Assembly: GCA_019722365.1 (NCBI GenBank)
Contig: JADFUC010000961.1
Location: 62,001-126,000, forward strand
Direction: 5' to 3'
Length of the DNA stretch: 64,000 nt
Source of the DNA: Lithospermum erythrorhizon
Taxonomy: Eukaryota; Streptophyta; Magnoliopsida; Boraginales; Boraginaceae
Part shown: piece by piece, positions 48,480-60,214 of the stretch
Layout of the letters: the number at the start of each line of letters is the position of its first letter
How positions within the stretch are numbered: position 1 is the stretch's first letter
Made by a program: the position numbers and the translations under genes
Notes under the pieces: model-generated
Told to the model about the DNA's origin: nothing
Databases searched by the model: none
What the model saw: the letters and a program-made list of their open reading frames with translations, nothing else

Positions 48480-50150
48480 GATCACACGATTACATCAAAT
48501 GTATTGACAGTATTTCATCCAAGAGGTCAATTAAATTCAAGTCAGAGAAAAATAATAGGATTTCCAAGATCCAAGAACCCTCGATATTCAGGGTAAAATT
48601 GTGATTTTACATTAAATAAACCTAATTTTTAAACCTAGAATAGAATTTCCGAAAGACGTGGCGCCAATTAATCAAGAAGCGGAATGTCTACTAATAAATA
48701 AATTCATCCTCGACCTAAAAACCCTATGATAGGCGCCTACCCATATCTCCTGAGAATGTCATGTAAAATATCCGACTCGGCCTAGATCATACCCCAAAAT
48801 CAACTACGCATCACGATCCACCCGAAACGAACTAACCAATCGAATTAGACCTCGAAAGCCTATAAATAACCCCATATTTTCTAAAATAACGAGCAAGTTG
48901 AAGAGGAGAAAAGCTAAAAAAGTTGTAGAAAAACTCCGGCTAGTTGGGCATCAAGAGACACCCGAGGTATCTCCAACTTGAAGATTCAATGAAAAGAAGC
49001 TTCTCAGATTAATTCGACTACCGTGATGTTGCCTAAAACCATCAAGAAGGCTGACAATCCGAGCCCCAAAGAAATAAATAGTCCTGGGGCCAGGCTGAAA
49101 ACACGCCACAGCCCTTACACTACCTTAAATCCAAAGTAGACGCATCGTTCGCCAGTTCCCTACCCTACACCAAGGCCCAACTCCCTCAAAAGCGTGCATA
49201 ATCCGAATCTTCTGACAAGGTTGAGCCTGCCCATCCCAATAAAACAGACAAACACGTTGTTGAAGCCCTCAGACTATATCAAATCCGTAGAGGAACACCA
49301 CAAGCCCCTACCTCCTATACCAAATAAAGTACCGGATCATACCAAGAGAAAGAAGCGATCATCCCACAGTTCGATTTGGTAGCCGAGATGCCCACTTTAC
49401 CCCCAAGCCGAATCAAGAGAGTAGGGATCAAGTTGTCAAGCCCTATTTTACATCCAACATCGATACAAGAAGTCAAGTAAGTGCCCTTGGCCGTTAAAGG
49501 AACCCAAATTTCGAAGCCTACAAGTGTCTGGTTCGCACCACGCGCTACTCAACTCCCCGACTGAACCACCTAAACCCGACACAAGACAAGGTGAAGCATC
49601 CCTACATTACTATCATCCAAATCACCAAAGTCCCACCAATAATACGAAAAGAGGGTCAAGATCCAAATCGCCCACCTATCCAAGCTAAAGGCTGGTCTGC
49701 ACTTCACTACCAATTCTACATATTCAATCGTCGAGAGCCCAACCTCCATCCAAATTTCACATCCGCCGATCCAAAGACAACGACGTTCATACAACCACGG
49801 CGATCGCATCGCTCAAGCACCCCAGCCTCGACCATATTTCAAGCCAAAGACCAAGCCCTCAGTCCGAGCCCCCGTCTGCATATCCAACTCAGTTAATCTA
49901 AGTCTAAACAAATGAGTCCATATCAAATCAAGCCATACCATAGACGCCAAGATACATTAAGATAACTAGATCGAGAATCGAACCCTAACTGCTTGATAAA
50001 TATTCTTTCAGATTTTCGCCGAGTGATTTTCTCAATCGATTTTATTATTCGATACGCATTATAAATAATAAAATCTTTCTTCGCGATACAATCTACTTGA
50101 AAAATTAAATTTTAAAGTACATTTTTCAAAAATTATTCGGTCAATCTCCC
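48480..50150 (+). mobile_element. LTR-like or Gypsy-related debris (plus strand)
   Basis: 'gcctataaataacccc' at 48858-48873 resembles an LTR TATA box. It is followed by more than 1 kb with fairly uniform, C/A-rich composition (49000-49920) containing only short open frames rich in Pro, Lys and Ser, then by a T-rich stretch. It could be a long solo LTR or the non-coding part of a Gypsy-type element; no pol domain is present. Confidence 0.3.
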
Positions 50151-52116
50151 TGAATTTGTTTTCATATTTTCCCTTTTTTTTGTTGTATATATAGTGTATA
50201 TCATTATCTCATTATTCCTCTATAAAAATTCTAATTACGTAACATAATTTATGTGGACCCATGCATGAAAGGTAGCCCCTCCATCCCCTCAATGAAAGCC
50301 ACTCATCAAATATGAGGGAAAAGAAAGGCCAATAATCTCATCTGTACCCTCTAAATCTCATCAGTACCCCCTCTGCGGTTTCGATCTCCTATTGGTCTAT
50401 TTCATATACTTATTGTACTATGATCCAGACTTTTTTCTAACTCTTGTACCCAGGCCCCTCTTTTTTTCACATTTATTTAGTTTCACATACATACTCATAT
50501 GTTGCTTTCACTTATAAAGATGTCTTGGATTCTTTCCCAAACACTACTATGTGAAATTTGTTTGTTGAGCTTTCGCCCTTTTCTTGCATCTCATTTCAAC
50601 TAGGTTTTTCATATATGTGTTTATTACCAAAAGTAGGGAGTAATTATTTGAGATTTTCAAACAGAACATAGTTTGAGTTTATATTTAATGGCGTTGGAAT
50701 AAACCTTTTCTTTGGTGGGGTTTGATTTAATAATCTCCCTCTCATCTATATATTTTGAGTTGGTAGAGATGGAGATATGAAGAAAAATGAAAGAATAAAT
50801 AGTTGGATTATGAATAATTATGTTTTAAATTCATCATGAGGACCTAAACTTATGTTATACATATGGCAATAATAATGGGTGACATCGATTGTGGAATACA
50901 TTTACACTTAAAAATAAAATGGTAAAAATCTTATTTTATTAGTATTTTCTATGTTTTGGCATATATGATGGAATATAAAAAAAAAACTTTCTAAAAGAAT
51001 GTTATACGGAGTATCAAATTAATAAGCTACCTTGGATAGTTCTAAACACAGGCATGGAAGTAGCTTATTTCATTGACTAGTAGTTGACTTTGAAAATCCA
51101 TGGATATAATTTAGCAACGTCCACTCATTTGATACCTCTTGTCGAAACACTACATGTAGAAGCATTAGAATACTATTTGCTCGAATGGTCTAATACATGT
51201 ATGTGCTCATACATAATTTATCAATATCTTTAATTTTAATTAAGAAGTTGAATCACATTTCACTATTATCGTTTTTTATAACATAATATCATATAATATA
51301 CCTAGGACATAAGTTTTTTTTTTTGTAATTTGGGACATACAATCCTAATAAGTAATGATATACTAGTGTGGTAAATTAAACATAAGCACCCTTGAAAGTC
51401 AAGTTAGTCAAGCTAACCTTGGAAAAATCAAGAGAGATGCATATATGTATGTGTATGTATCTGGACCAGTGTGTAGTCTATAATAAGGATAATGAGAGTA
51501 CATATACAGAAAGAGTATTGTTGCAAATAGACTTACCCTTTCTAAGATATAACCAGAAAAGGGTGCAAAACTAAGAATCAATCGATCCCTTACACCTGCA
51601 ATACAACTTTTATAGCAACCTATAGTCTGCTCCTCTCATTTTTATTAGTACGGAGTATTTGGTAGGTTCTTTCCTCTACACTCTCTCTCTCTCTCTAATT
51701 ATAGATACCTCATATCTTTTTCTTCCTATTTCAGGCTAATTTTCAAGTCCATCTGCAACCAAAGTTTTCACTTCTTTTTTGCCATATTTGTAAGCCTCTG
51801 TCTCTATTTCTTCTATTCATCATTATTTTCCTCTTTTTCACTCATCCTATTAATTCTTGCAATTATTAACCAATTCATCCTATATAGAGTAAGTAGATTG
51901 ATCAATATTTTTCTTTCCAATGGATTTGAAGTCTACCATAATTACTTGTAGTCATTTTTAGCCAAATATGACGAGTTTATGACTTGTTCCTCATGTCATA
52001 TTAACATACAATTTTAATAAGTAGTGTTAATTTGGTCTAGATGATATGTTAGAGACGCTTTAATTTCCTAATGACGCGTTTATTAGATCCTAACGCAGAT
52101 AGAAATAGTAAAGAAG
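50151..52116 (+). promoter_or_regulatory. Upstream region and 5' UTR of the SOC1-like gene, with a 5' UTR intron
   Basis: AT-rich DNA with no coding frame. A CT repeat at 51681-51694 lies in the probable leader. A likely intron in the 5' UTR runs from 51790 (GTAAGC) to 52098 (gcag), after which 18 bases lead to the ATG at 52117. Leader introns at this place are known for SOC1 genes. I could not identify a convincing CArG box in this stretch. Confidence 0.5.
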
Positions 52117-55100
52117 ATGGTGAGGGGGAAGACTCAAATGAGGCGTATAGAAAACGCGACAAGCAGGCAAGTAACCTTCTCCAAACGTAGAAATGGACTC
52201 CTCAAGAAAGCATTTGAGCTCTCAGTTCTTTGTGATGCTCAAGTAGGGCTCATCATTTTCTCCCCAAGAGGCAAACTCTATGAGTTTGCTAGTTCAAAGT
52301 AAGTTTTCTTCAACATACATTATACATATTCCTAGTATATATTTATAAATCTCATGAAATCTTGATTTGTACCAAGATATTCACCATTCAAATAAATGAA
52401 GGTAAGAAATCGAAAGGTCTTCATTATTTATTAATCAAATCAAATTAGATCGATTTAGTAATATAAATCTTGATGTCAAAAATTAGTTCAACCTAGAGTT
52501 AGTGTGATATTTTTTTTTTTTTTTAAATTAGTGATGAAGGATCGACATATAAGATACAAAAATAAGGTAGACAGTATTACAAATAACCTATCACATAATT
52601 TCTAACTAAAAGATAGTCACAATAAAAGCATAAAGAAAGTTATAATACAACACAATGATCCAAAAACCTCATAAAATCAGTTTTATGTCACACACTATCG
52701 GTATTAAAATCGACATAAAATTATTATTGATATTATTCTACTATCTTGAAAATAGCTATGTATATGCAAAATTGACATAAAATTATAACCCTAGCTACTT
52801 GATAGACAAGGAAATTAATTTTAGATCTACAAAACCAACTTAGTTAACAACAATTAATTTTGATGGAATATAACTTATATAAACATGGCCTAAGTTTATA
52901 CTAAACCACCTTCACACAGTTGATGAGGTTTTTGATGATGGGACGCTTGCAATCATGATGTAGTATCATATGTTGCGCACATTCTATAGATATAAAGGGG
53001 TGATATTATTTCCAAGGAGGTATGAAGAAGGTAAAAAGTATATAACAATATGTCTTGTACATTTTTATGTTGGAAATAGGCTTGGTCGGACAGTCATGTT
53101 TAGGAGTTTAATGATGATACAAAAGCACGGTTCTTATAAACTTTGATATTTGGTTCTATTAATTTTGGACAAAAAATGCAGCTAGCTCAAGTATATATAT
53201 ACGGAGAGTCATGTTTAGTACTACGTATTACACTATATATGCTGACTGATGATGATGATGATAAAGTATAAAAATGTACCATCACATCTAGCTAATGTGC
53301 TAATAAGAACAAAGCATGGTTTGAAGTTGAAGTCCAGTTGTCAAGGTTGTTCTAAGACATGTATGAATTTACTGTGTTGTTTCATTTCAAAAGTTTATGT
53401 TGTTCCCCTCTAATAATCACACCTACAGAATCTTTATTTCTTGCAGAAATATCTTGTACGGACATATTCTCAAATCACTAAGCTACATAAACCAAGATTA
53501 GGGATTTCTTAAAATATTACTGAGTACTCCGTATTAATTAGTGTATGGTTAGTACATTTTTTAGGATAATATATATACTCACATAACAATGTGTGTAATG
53601 AAATTTCTCATGCACTTTCGATCTTTTATTGTTCTTTGTGAGGCTTGACATGTGCTTGCACTAACAATGCTCTTTATTACACTGTCCCATGAATCGAGTA
53701 CTAATATTTTTTGACATGTTTTTGTCTAATTGATTTTCCTTAATGAATAGCATATATTATGCATGCTTCTATATATGTTTTCAAACACCCATACTAGTGA
53801 TACATCTAGAAGGAGGAGAGGAGGAAAGGTGTTTACACACTGTTAGAAGGTCCAGAGACCGGATCAGGCATCACTGCTTGGTCGAATATAGGTGTTTACA
53901 CATTCTTAGAGGGTCCAGAGATCGGATCAGGCACCACTGCTTGGTCGAATATAGGTGTTTACACACACTTAGAGGGTCCAGAGATAGATCGGGATAAGAT
54001 GGGGAGATACTGAAGTCCCGATCTATCTCCCGAGGATGGACGCTCAAAGACCTAGTTCGAGTGTGCGTTAAGCACACGAGTCCGGCCTAAATGGGCCTAT
54101 TATATTATTTATTAGGTTAACAGCTTAGTATTTGATTGCCTATATATATGGACATATTCTATGTAATACAAGAACAATCATTCCTTAATAAAAGTCTTTT
54201 TATATTTTATCAAGGAATCATTATTTTCTACATGGTATCGAGCCTAAAATCTTGATTTCAAATTTTATTTTCCAGTGCCAAGGGTGGCTTACTAATCGAT
54301 AATCACCACCCGGCCAATAATATCATTTTTTTATGTTTCGTCTCCTCAGAGGTGCCTTTATTTAATTAGTTTGTTTGTTACGTGGACAACCATACGTGGT
54401 TGCTCCATGATCGCTTCCGACAAATAAAATCAAGAACAAGATTGAGTTGATCAATAAATGTGCATGAAAAGTTCACAAGGATTTCGAGCAAAGGTTCTCG
54501 GTGGGGGATCTAAAGTAAGTGCTCCGCCATCGGGTAGTTTCCTTTATTTTGCTTCAATGAAATTTGATGATGTTATCCACTTGGCCGGATTCAAGCAGAA
54601 GGCGAAAGTTAAGCTTGTAAATTGCTCAACAATAATAATTCTATCGGTAGTAAATCAAGCTGTCCATGGATTCAAGAAGTGGTACTGTTTATGGCGGCTA
54701 ATCCACCGAAGACAACCAAACCACCTGGCAATTCTGGTGGTTCTGGTGGTGGTCCATGACTACCTCGATTGCGCTCAACCCGACAAGCCTCTCGATTAAC
54801 TATCGACTAATGAAGACAAAGATTTGATTTGCTTGCGATTTTATACGTGATTGATGAAGATGAAGAAATATTCAAGATTCGTAAGATTTTTCATTAACTT
54901 TAAAATTTTTAATGATTTTATTTTCAAGTTGGGCATTCACGATGTTCATGCTACAACTGAGGGAGCGGGGCGTTAGGACCGCAGATAGATCGAGATACCG
55001 GGTCTCCGATCTATTTCCTCGACGACGGACGCCATTGCATCTAACAGACAAGCAACACACTCCAGTCCGCCCGAACGACCTAATTACGTTAGGTTAAATT

Positions 55101-58100
55101 TTATTAGATTAAGAGCTTAGCATTTGGGGCTGCCTATATATATGGGCATATTTTATTATAATACAAAGAACAATTTATTTTATCAAGAAATCATTATTTT
55201 CTACACACACAAAAACTCCAAATAACTAAAACATGGTTTGCTAGAGTTGTTACTTTCTGAAGTATTCTATCTACCTCAATTGATGTTATCTTCATAAAAG
55301 CATTTACTCAATTTAATTTTAACCTAATTTATATATGAGCCACAATGCACTAATTAGAGTGAATTTTATGTTTGTTAATTCCCTACCTATTGGAAACCTA
55401 TCAGAGCACAAGCAGTTTCCACATACCTATAATGATTGGCAAAATACATTATATATCTCCACCCATCCGACCATTCTAGTTTGTTAATCAAAAGGATTCA
55501 TGTAATAGAGCATGTTGATGTTGATAATAAAAAAAGTTAACAATAAAGTTATAGCAATGAGACTAATAATGAAAGGAAAAAATATTATATCTATACATAA
55601 CAAGTGTGAGATATGATGATAGAATAGAGAATTACACAAAACTACAATAGGTAGTACAATCAATATGATAACCAAATCAATTTGGACTTTAAGAGTTGTT
55701 ATATACACAATATTTTCAATATGAATACAGGGAAAATTACTTAAAGTTAGTTGGAAATTTAGGGCATGGATATAGAGATGTTTGGATCGGGGTGAATTAG
55801 GGAGAAGAAAAATATTTAAAATTATTCTAGGAGAATAGAATCAGGATGAATGAGGGAGAATAAATTAAATTATTATTTTGATACAATAATTTTGGGGAGG
55901 GAGAATGAGGGAGAATATATTAAAATTGTGTTGTATTTATCATTTTCCTCCATTCTCCCCCAATTTGGAGTGTAATAATTTTAAGGGGAATGAGGGTGGA
56001 TGAAGAATAAAATAATCTCCTTGGAAAAACTCATTTTTAAGTTTTTAAATAAATTTTTCTTTTTAAATTCTTCTTAATCCTCCCTTATCTTCCCCAAACA
56101 AACAAACCATAAATGCCCTGGCTTGAGGAAAGATTTACTAGTTTTGGAAGGAAATAAGTGGACTTAGCTATGATTTCATAAAATTTAATCTGAATTAACA
56201 TGAATAGCATAAATCTTGACAAAAGAAGCAAACAATAATTGATATTGTATCAAGAATAAATTTAAATTCAGAATGATTTTTATTAACATTTACAATTTGG
56301 ATTTTGCACTTGAGCAGCATGCAGGAGACCATTGAGCGTTATCGTAGGCACATGAAAGATGTCCAAATTAATATGCCTGCTAAGGACCAAAATATGCAGG
56401 TGACTAGTCTTTATCTGATTAATAAATGAGAAAGACTTTATTATGATCAGTTTAAGTTTATAAAGGACTCTTAAATAAGTTTTTAGTTGGTAGTATATTA
56501 CGATATTGATTATTTTGTAAAGCGCACCATAATAATGGATGCATTTTTGTTACCGGCTGTTTGTGTACAAATTGAAAGGTAATAAAAAACATAAATTATG
56601 AGTTACAATAGCAATATAGTAACAATACTTAATTGGTAAAATCTGCCCAGATAACGAAACGAAATCGCGAATCGATTAAAAGTTGTTTCTGAATTTACCT
56701 CATACGCTTTTAAGATCAGATTATGATTCGCCTCAGGATCAGAATAAGTTAAAACTAACAACAAAACGAATCCATTATCAGAACTACCATTTCACTCTCA
56801 TACTTTTCATTTGATTGGCCAAAATAAACGACATTAGAACTACCATTTCACTCTCATGTTTTTCTATTTTGATTTCTGGCCAATTTTTTCTCCTCATATA
56901 CTATTATCTCTACTCTGCTTTTTCATCTGTAAATGAGTAAGTTCATTCAGGAGATTCTTTTAGATTTAAAAAAAACAAATGAATTGGGTGAAAACAGATG
57001 CAGCACTGACGAAATTAAAAGATAACGCAAGGAGAGTTTAAATAATAATTTCTTGCCAGAAATGAGCAGATAATCGCTTATTTTGACGTTGGGGCTTTTA
57101 ACATCACAATTATAACAACGAACCCTTTAAAAGCCTACTATCAAATACTAACTTAATTCAAATTTTAGCACTAATTTATAATTTCGGGCCCTATTATTCG
57201 CACTGCTTTCAATTACTCAACTCTAGTAACAACACGATAATATTTGAGAGGGACTCTTAAACTTCAGGTTTAAGAATTTAATATCAACGTTAACGTTACC
57301 AAAGCTCACGAAGATTACCAAGTATATATGTAGAACTAAGAGCAACTTATTCCAATTGTTTTAAACTATATCAGCATTTGAAGCATGAGGCAACAAGCTT
57401 GATGAAGAAAATAGAATTCCTGGAAAATTCAAAGAGGTTTGGAAGCTTAACATTTATAGTCATCAATTTCTTCATGGCTTTTTCGAATTCTCAATAAATT
57501 AATAAATAAATAAATATCTCCAAGTATTGTTCAGTAATTAATAAGTTTTATAAATAAATTTAATTTGTATTAGGAAACTCTTGGGAGAAGGGTTATCTTC
57601 ATGCACGTTTGAAGAACTACTGGAGATAGAAAAACAGCTTGATCGGAGTGTAAGCAAAGTCCGGGCAAGAAAGGTTTGCTTCAATAATTTTTCTTGTTTA
57701 TGTTCTAATTTATTGGTTGATTATTGGAGTCTAATTGTTGTTGTTTGCTTGCTCTATCTTGTGCAGATGCAAGTTTTCAAGGAACAAATTGAGAAGTTAA
57801 AGGAGAAGGTAGTTGTGTTTCCAATCAATAACAATCAATTTATTTATGAAGCATTTATTATTGGATTTTTTCCAATTTAACAATACACGAATGTAAACTA
57901 GTTTGCTTTAGGGATGGGCCTAGGGGAGCAATTTTTAGAAAATTGTCTACGTCCTTTTACAACTTTTTCACCATGATGCACAAATCTTATTCGATCTTTT
58001 AAATTTTGTCCCTCTTAACTAATCTTTAAATTTTACTATAACACAAGCCTGATTTATACTGTAAGTGTTTTTAAGTTCTTGTGAACAATGATAGGTGAAT

Positions 58101-58979
58101 GCAGTTTGCACTTGTTTTAATGAAAGTGTAAAATGTTGAAAATTTACCATAACACAAGCCTACAAGGTGGTTAAAAATATAAAACCTACAAGGTGGTTAA
58201 AAATATAAAACCACATTAATGTCCACTAAACTACATTTGTATTATATACCATGCAGGAGAAAATTCTTGCCGCTGAAAATGCTATGTTATTAGAGAAGGT
58301 AATTAAGTTCATTCATCTTTTATGATCTTATTTACGTAATATTTTAACTCTCATGGCGTAGCTTATATAGCACTATCTAAGAGTTAAACTAAGAGATACA
58401 TAAGCTCAATTACGAAGTTTCAATAAGGTGGCATTTGACTAAATAAACTTGTGCTATTTATGACTAAATGAAGTGTGGAGATCAATCTAGCGTGAGTTAA
58501 AATCATGATATCTAATGATGTTGGCATTTGCTTGACTAAATAAACTTGTGATATTTATGTGTAAAAATGTGGAGATCAATCTAGAGTAGCTTATATAACG
58601 ATAGTGATATGTACGAGTTAAAATAAGCGCAATCTAAGCTCAATTACATGTATCGATAAGTTGGCACTTGACTAAATAAACTTGTGATAATGTTTATATG
58701 TTAAGTGTGGAGATCAATCTAGGGTACCTTATATGACAATATCTAAGGGTTAAAATCAACGATATCTAAGCTCAATTACGTGTTTTCGATAAGTTGGCAC
58801 TTGACTAAATAAACTTGTGATATAATTTGTGTGTGAAGTGTGGAGATCAATCTGAGAAAACATCAGAAGAAGAAAGGGAAACAGCAGGCCACGCAGAGGG
58901 AAGTGAAATCACTGAAGATGTGGAGACAGAATTGTTCATTGGATTGCCTGAACAAAGAAGTAAACGCAGAAACACATAG
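52117..58979 (+). CDS. SOC1: MIKC-type MADS-box transcription factor, SOC1/AGL20-like
   Basis: SOC1 proteins bind CArG boxes, usually as heterodimers (for example with AGL24), and promote flowering (family knowledge). Exons: 52117-52298, 56318-56399, 57375-57436, 57574-57673, 57767-57808, 58257-58298, 58839-58979; phases agree and give 216 aa. Exon 1 encodes the MADS domain ([20 protein letters not shown]...YEFASS). Exon 2 is the I region ([14 protein letters not shown]). Exons 3-6 form the K box ([45 protein letters not shown]). The last exon ends with the SOC1 signature [12 protein letters not shown]. All domains are intact. Intron 1 is 4.0 kb and hosts two transposons. The last intron is rebuilt by tandem repeats that duplicate its acceptor. 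A recent paralogue of the SOC1 group (AGL42/71/72) is the main alternative; the length and C-terminal motif favour SOC1. Confidence 0.92.
53828..53990 (+). repeat. 63-bp minisatellite at the left edge of the TRIM-like element
   Basis: 'ggtgtttacacac' starts at 53828, 53891 and 53954 (period exactly 63). Two full copies and a third partial copy run into the LTR sequence. Each copy contains 'ttagagggtccagaga', which is also the start of the LTR, so the repeat spans the element junction. Confidence 0.85.
53969..55205 (+). mobile_element. Small non-autonomous LTR element (TRIM-like) in SOC1 intron 1
   Basis: Direct repeats at 53969-54232 and 54972-55205 share 'agatagatcg(g/a)gata', 'gcctatatatatgg', 'caagaatcattattttctaca'-type text and the same right end. 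Directly after the first copy comes TGGTATCGAGCC (54233-54244), a primer-binding site for initiator methionine tRNA with small changes. Directly before the second is a purine-rich tract (gagggagcggggcg, 54957-54972). The inner 0.7 kb has no recognised pol domain. CACAC flanks both ends, a possible but low-complexity target duplication. Parallel to the host gene. Confidence 0.78.
55760..56119. mobile_element. MITE-like inverted-repeat element in SOC1 intron 1
   Basis: The ends are imperfect inverted copies. The left end has 'tagggcat...gatgtttggatcgggg...tagggagaag'; the right end, read in reverse complement, has 'agggcat...gtttgtttgggga...taagggaggattaagaag'. The interior is AT-rich with repeated 'gaatgagggagaat' and a matching inverted 'attctccc' run, so the whole 360 bases can fold back. 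No coding capacity. Confidence 0.5.
58355..58858 (+). repeat. Tandem repeat of about 130 bp carrying copies of the SOC1 last-exon acceptor
   Basis: About four diverged units share 'ttgactaaataaacttgtg', 'tgtggagatcaatct', 'agcttatat' and 'taagctcaattac'. The word 'tgtggagatcaatct' occurs at 58474, 58568, 58706 and finally at 58839, where it is the true start of the last exon (C-G-D-Q-S). Spacing is 94, 138 and 133 bases. The two copies at 58474 and 58706 retain an AG directly before the TGT. Confidence 0.85.
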
Positions 58980-60180
58980 CTAATTATAATGATAATTATG
59001 AAGAATTGAAGAAGGAAGCATATAGCTAATATCCATCTTCTTTATTATGATCTTCATGTTGCTATTATTAGTTGGGTTACATTTCACTTGTTTCAGATCT
59101 TGAATGGTAAATTAAATTATTGTCACCATCTTATTTTTAACTAAGTAAGAGAATGGTACAATAAGTTGTGTGATTGTGGCATTGTTTTTTAATAGAGAAA
59201 ACTCCATGTATATTGTTATCATAGAGTTGAGGAAGCCCTGCCTCGATTCAATAGAAGTGGCCAAGGGGTTTTTTTTTTTTTTTTTTAAATGTAGTTGAGG
59301 AACGCCACAATTAATGTGGTTTTTTATACTTCTTTTCGCTTTCCTTTCATCCCGCATTGGATGCTATCGAAAGGTAGTGAGCATTTTCAAGGTATATACG
59401 AGGTAAAAGTGCTGGCCAAGAAAAATATATAAGAAATAAGGTTTGTTTTGCTTTGGAAAAGTGCGTATAATAATATATCTTATAAGATTTTATGTTTTGA
59501 AATACGCCTCCGCCGAGCGGCACCAAAACGGGTATCTTGTCTAAGTTTCAAGAGGACAACAGATTACATGATCAAACTGTGATTCAAAATCTCATATAAA
59601 GCTACGACTAGTAAGTTTTTAAATACTAATATCGATTTTTTAAATATTTGATACATTTTATGAATTAAATTATTCTAAAATTGTGCAAAATCAGATCTTC
59701 TTGAATTGCTTAATTAATATTTTATTTTTTGGGCGAATACTGCTGATTACAACAACTCTTTTTAAATATAATATAAAAAATTAGAATAAAATACGATGTC
59801 CATAGAGAGATATTGTTTAAACTGGCATTGCCTATCGGTAGATACAAATATTAATATTTAACAATTAATGCTCTTTTGATTAAATGTATTGACAAATCGA
59901 TCATCAATATAGTATCATCAAATTATTTTCATTTATGCCGGTTAGATTGGTATGATTTAAAAAGTATAATTTAAATTATTGCAAATCCCAATATATAAAA
60001 TTCATATTTGCATGGAATTAAATAACAATGTTAATTAAAATAATAATAATAATTCTACTAAAATCATATGGTTATTTAACTAATACCTATTATAATAATT
60101 ATAACAATAGTTCTACATAATAATAAATAATAATAATAATAATTCTATAAAAAATATATGATTATTTAACTAACACCTAT

Positions 60181-60214
<34 letters not shown>

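Noticed and set aside
49194..49896. Possible gag gene in the C/A-rich stretch
   Set aside because: The open frames are short, overlap on opposite strands and contain no zinc knuckle or capsid motif; only a loose LTR-like label is justified.
53743..53997. An 84-codon open frame with a repeated [16 protein letters not shown] unit, as a repeat protein
   Set aside because: It is the translation of a 63-bp DNA minisatellite at a transposon edge inside an intron; no start context or homologue is apparent.
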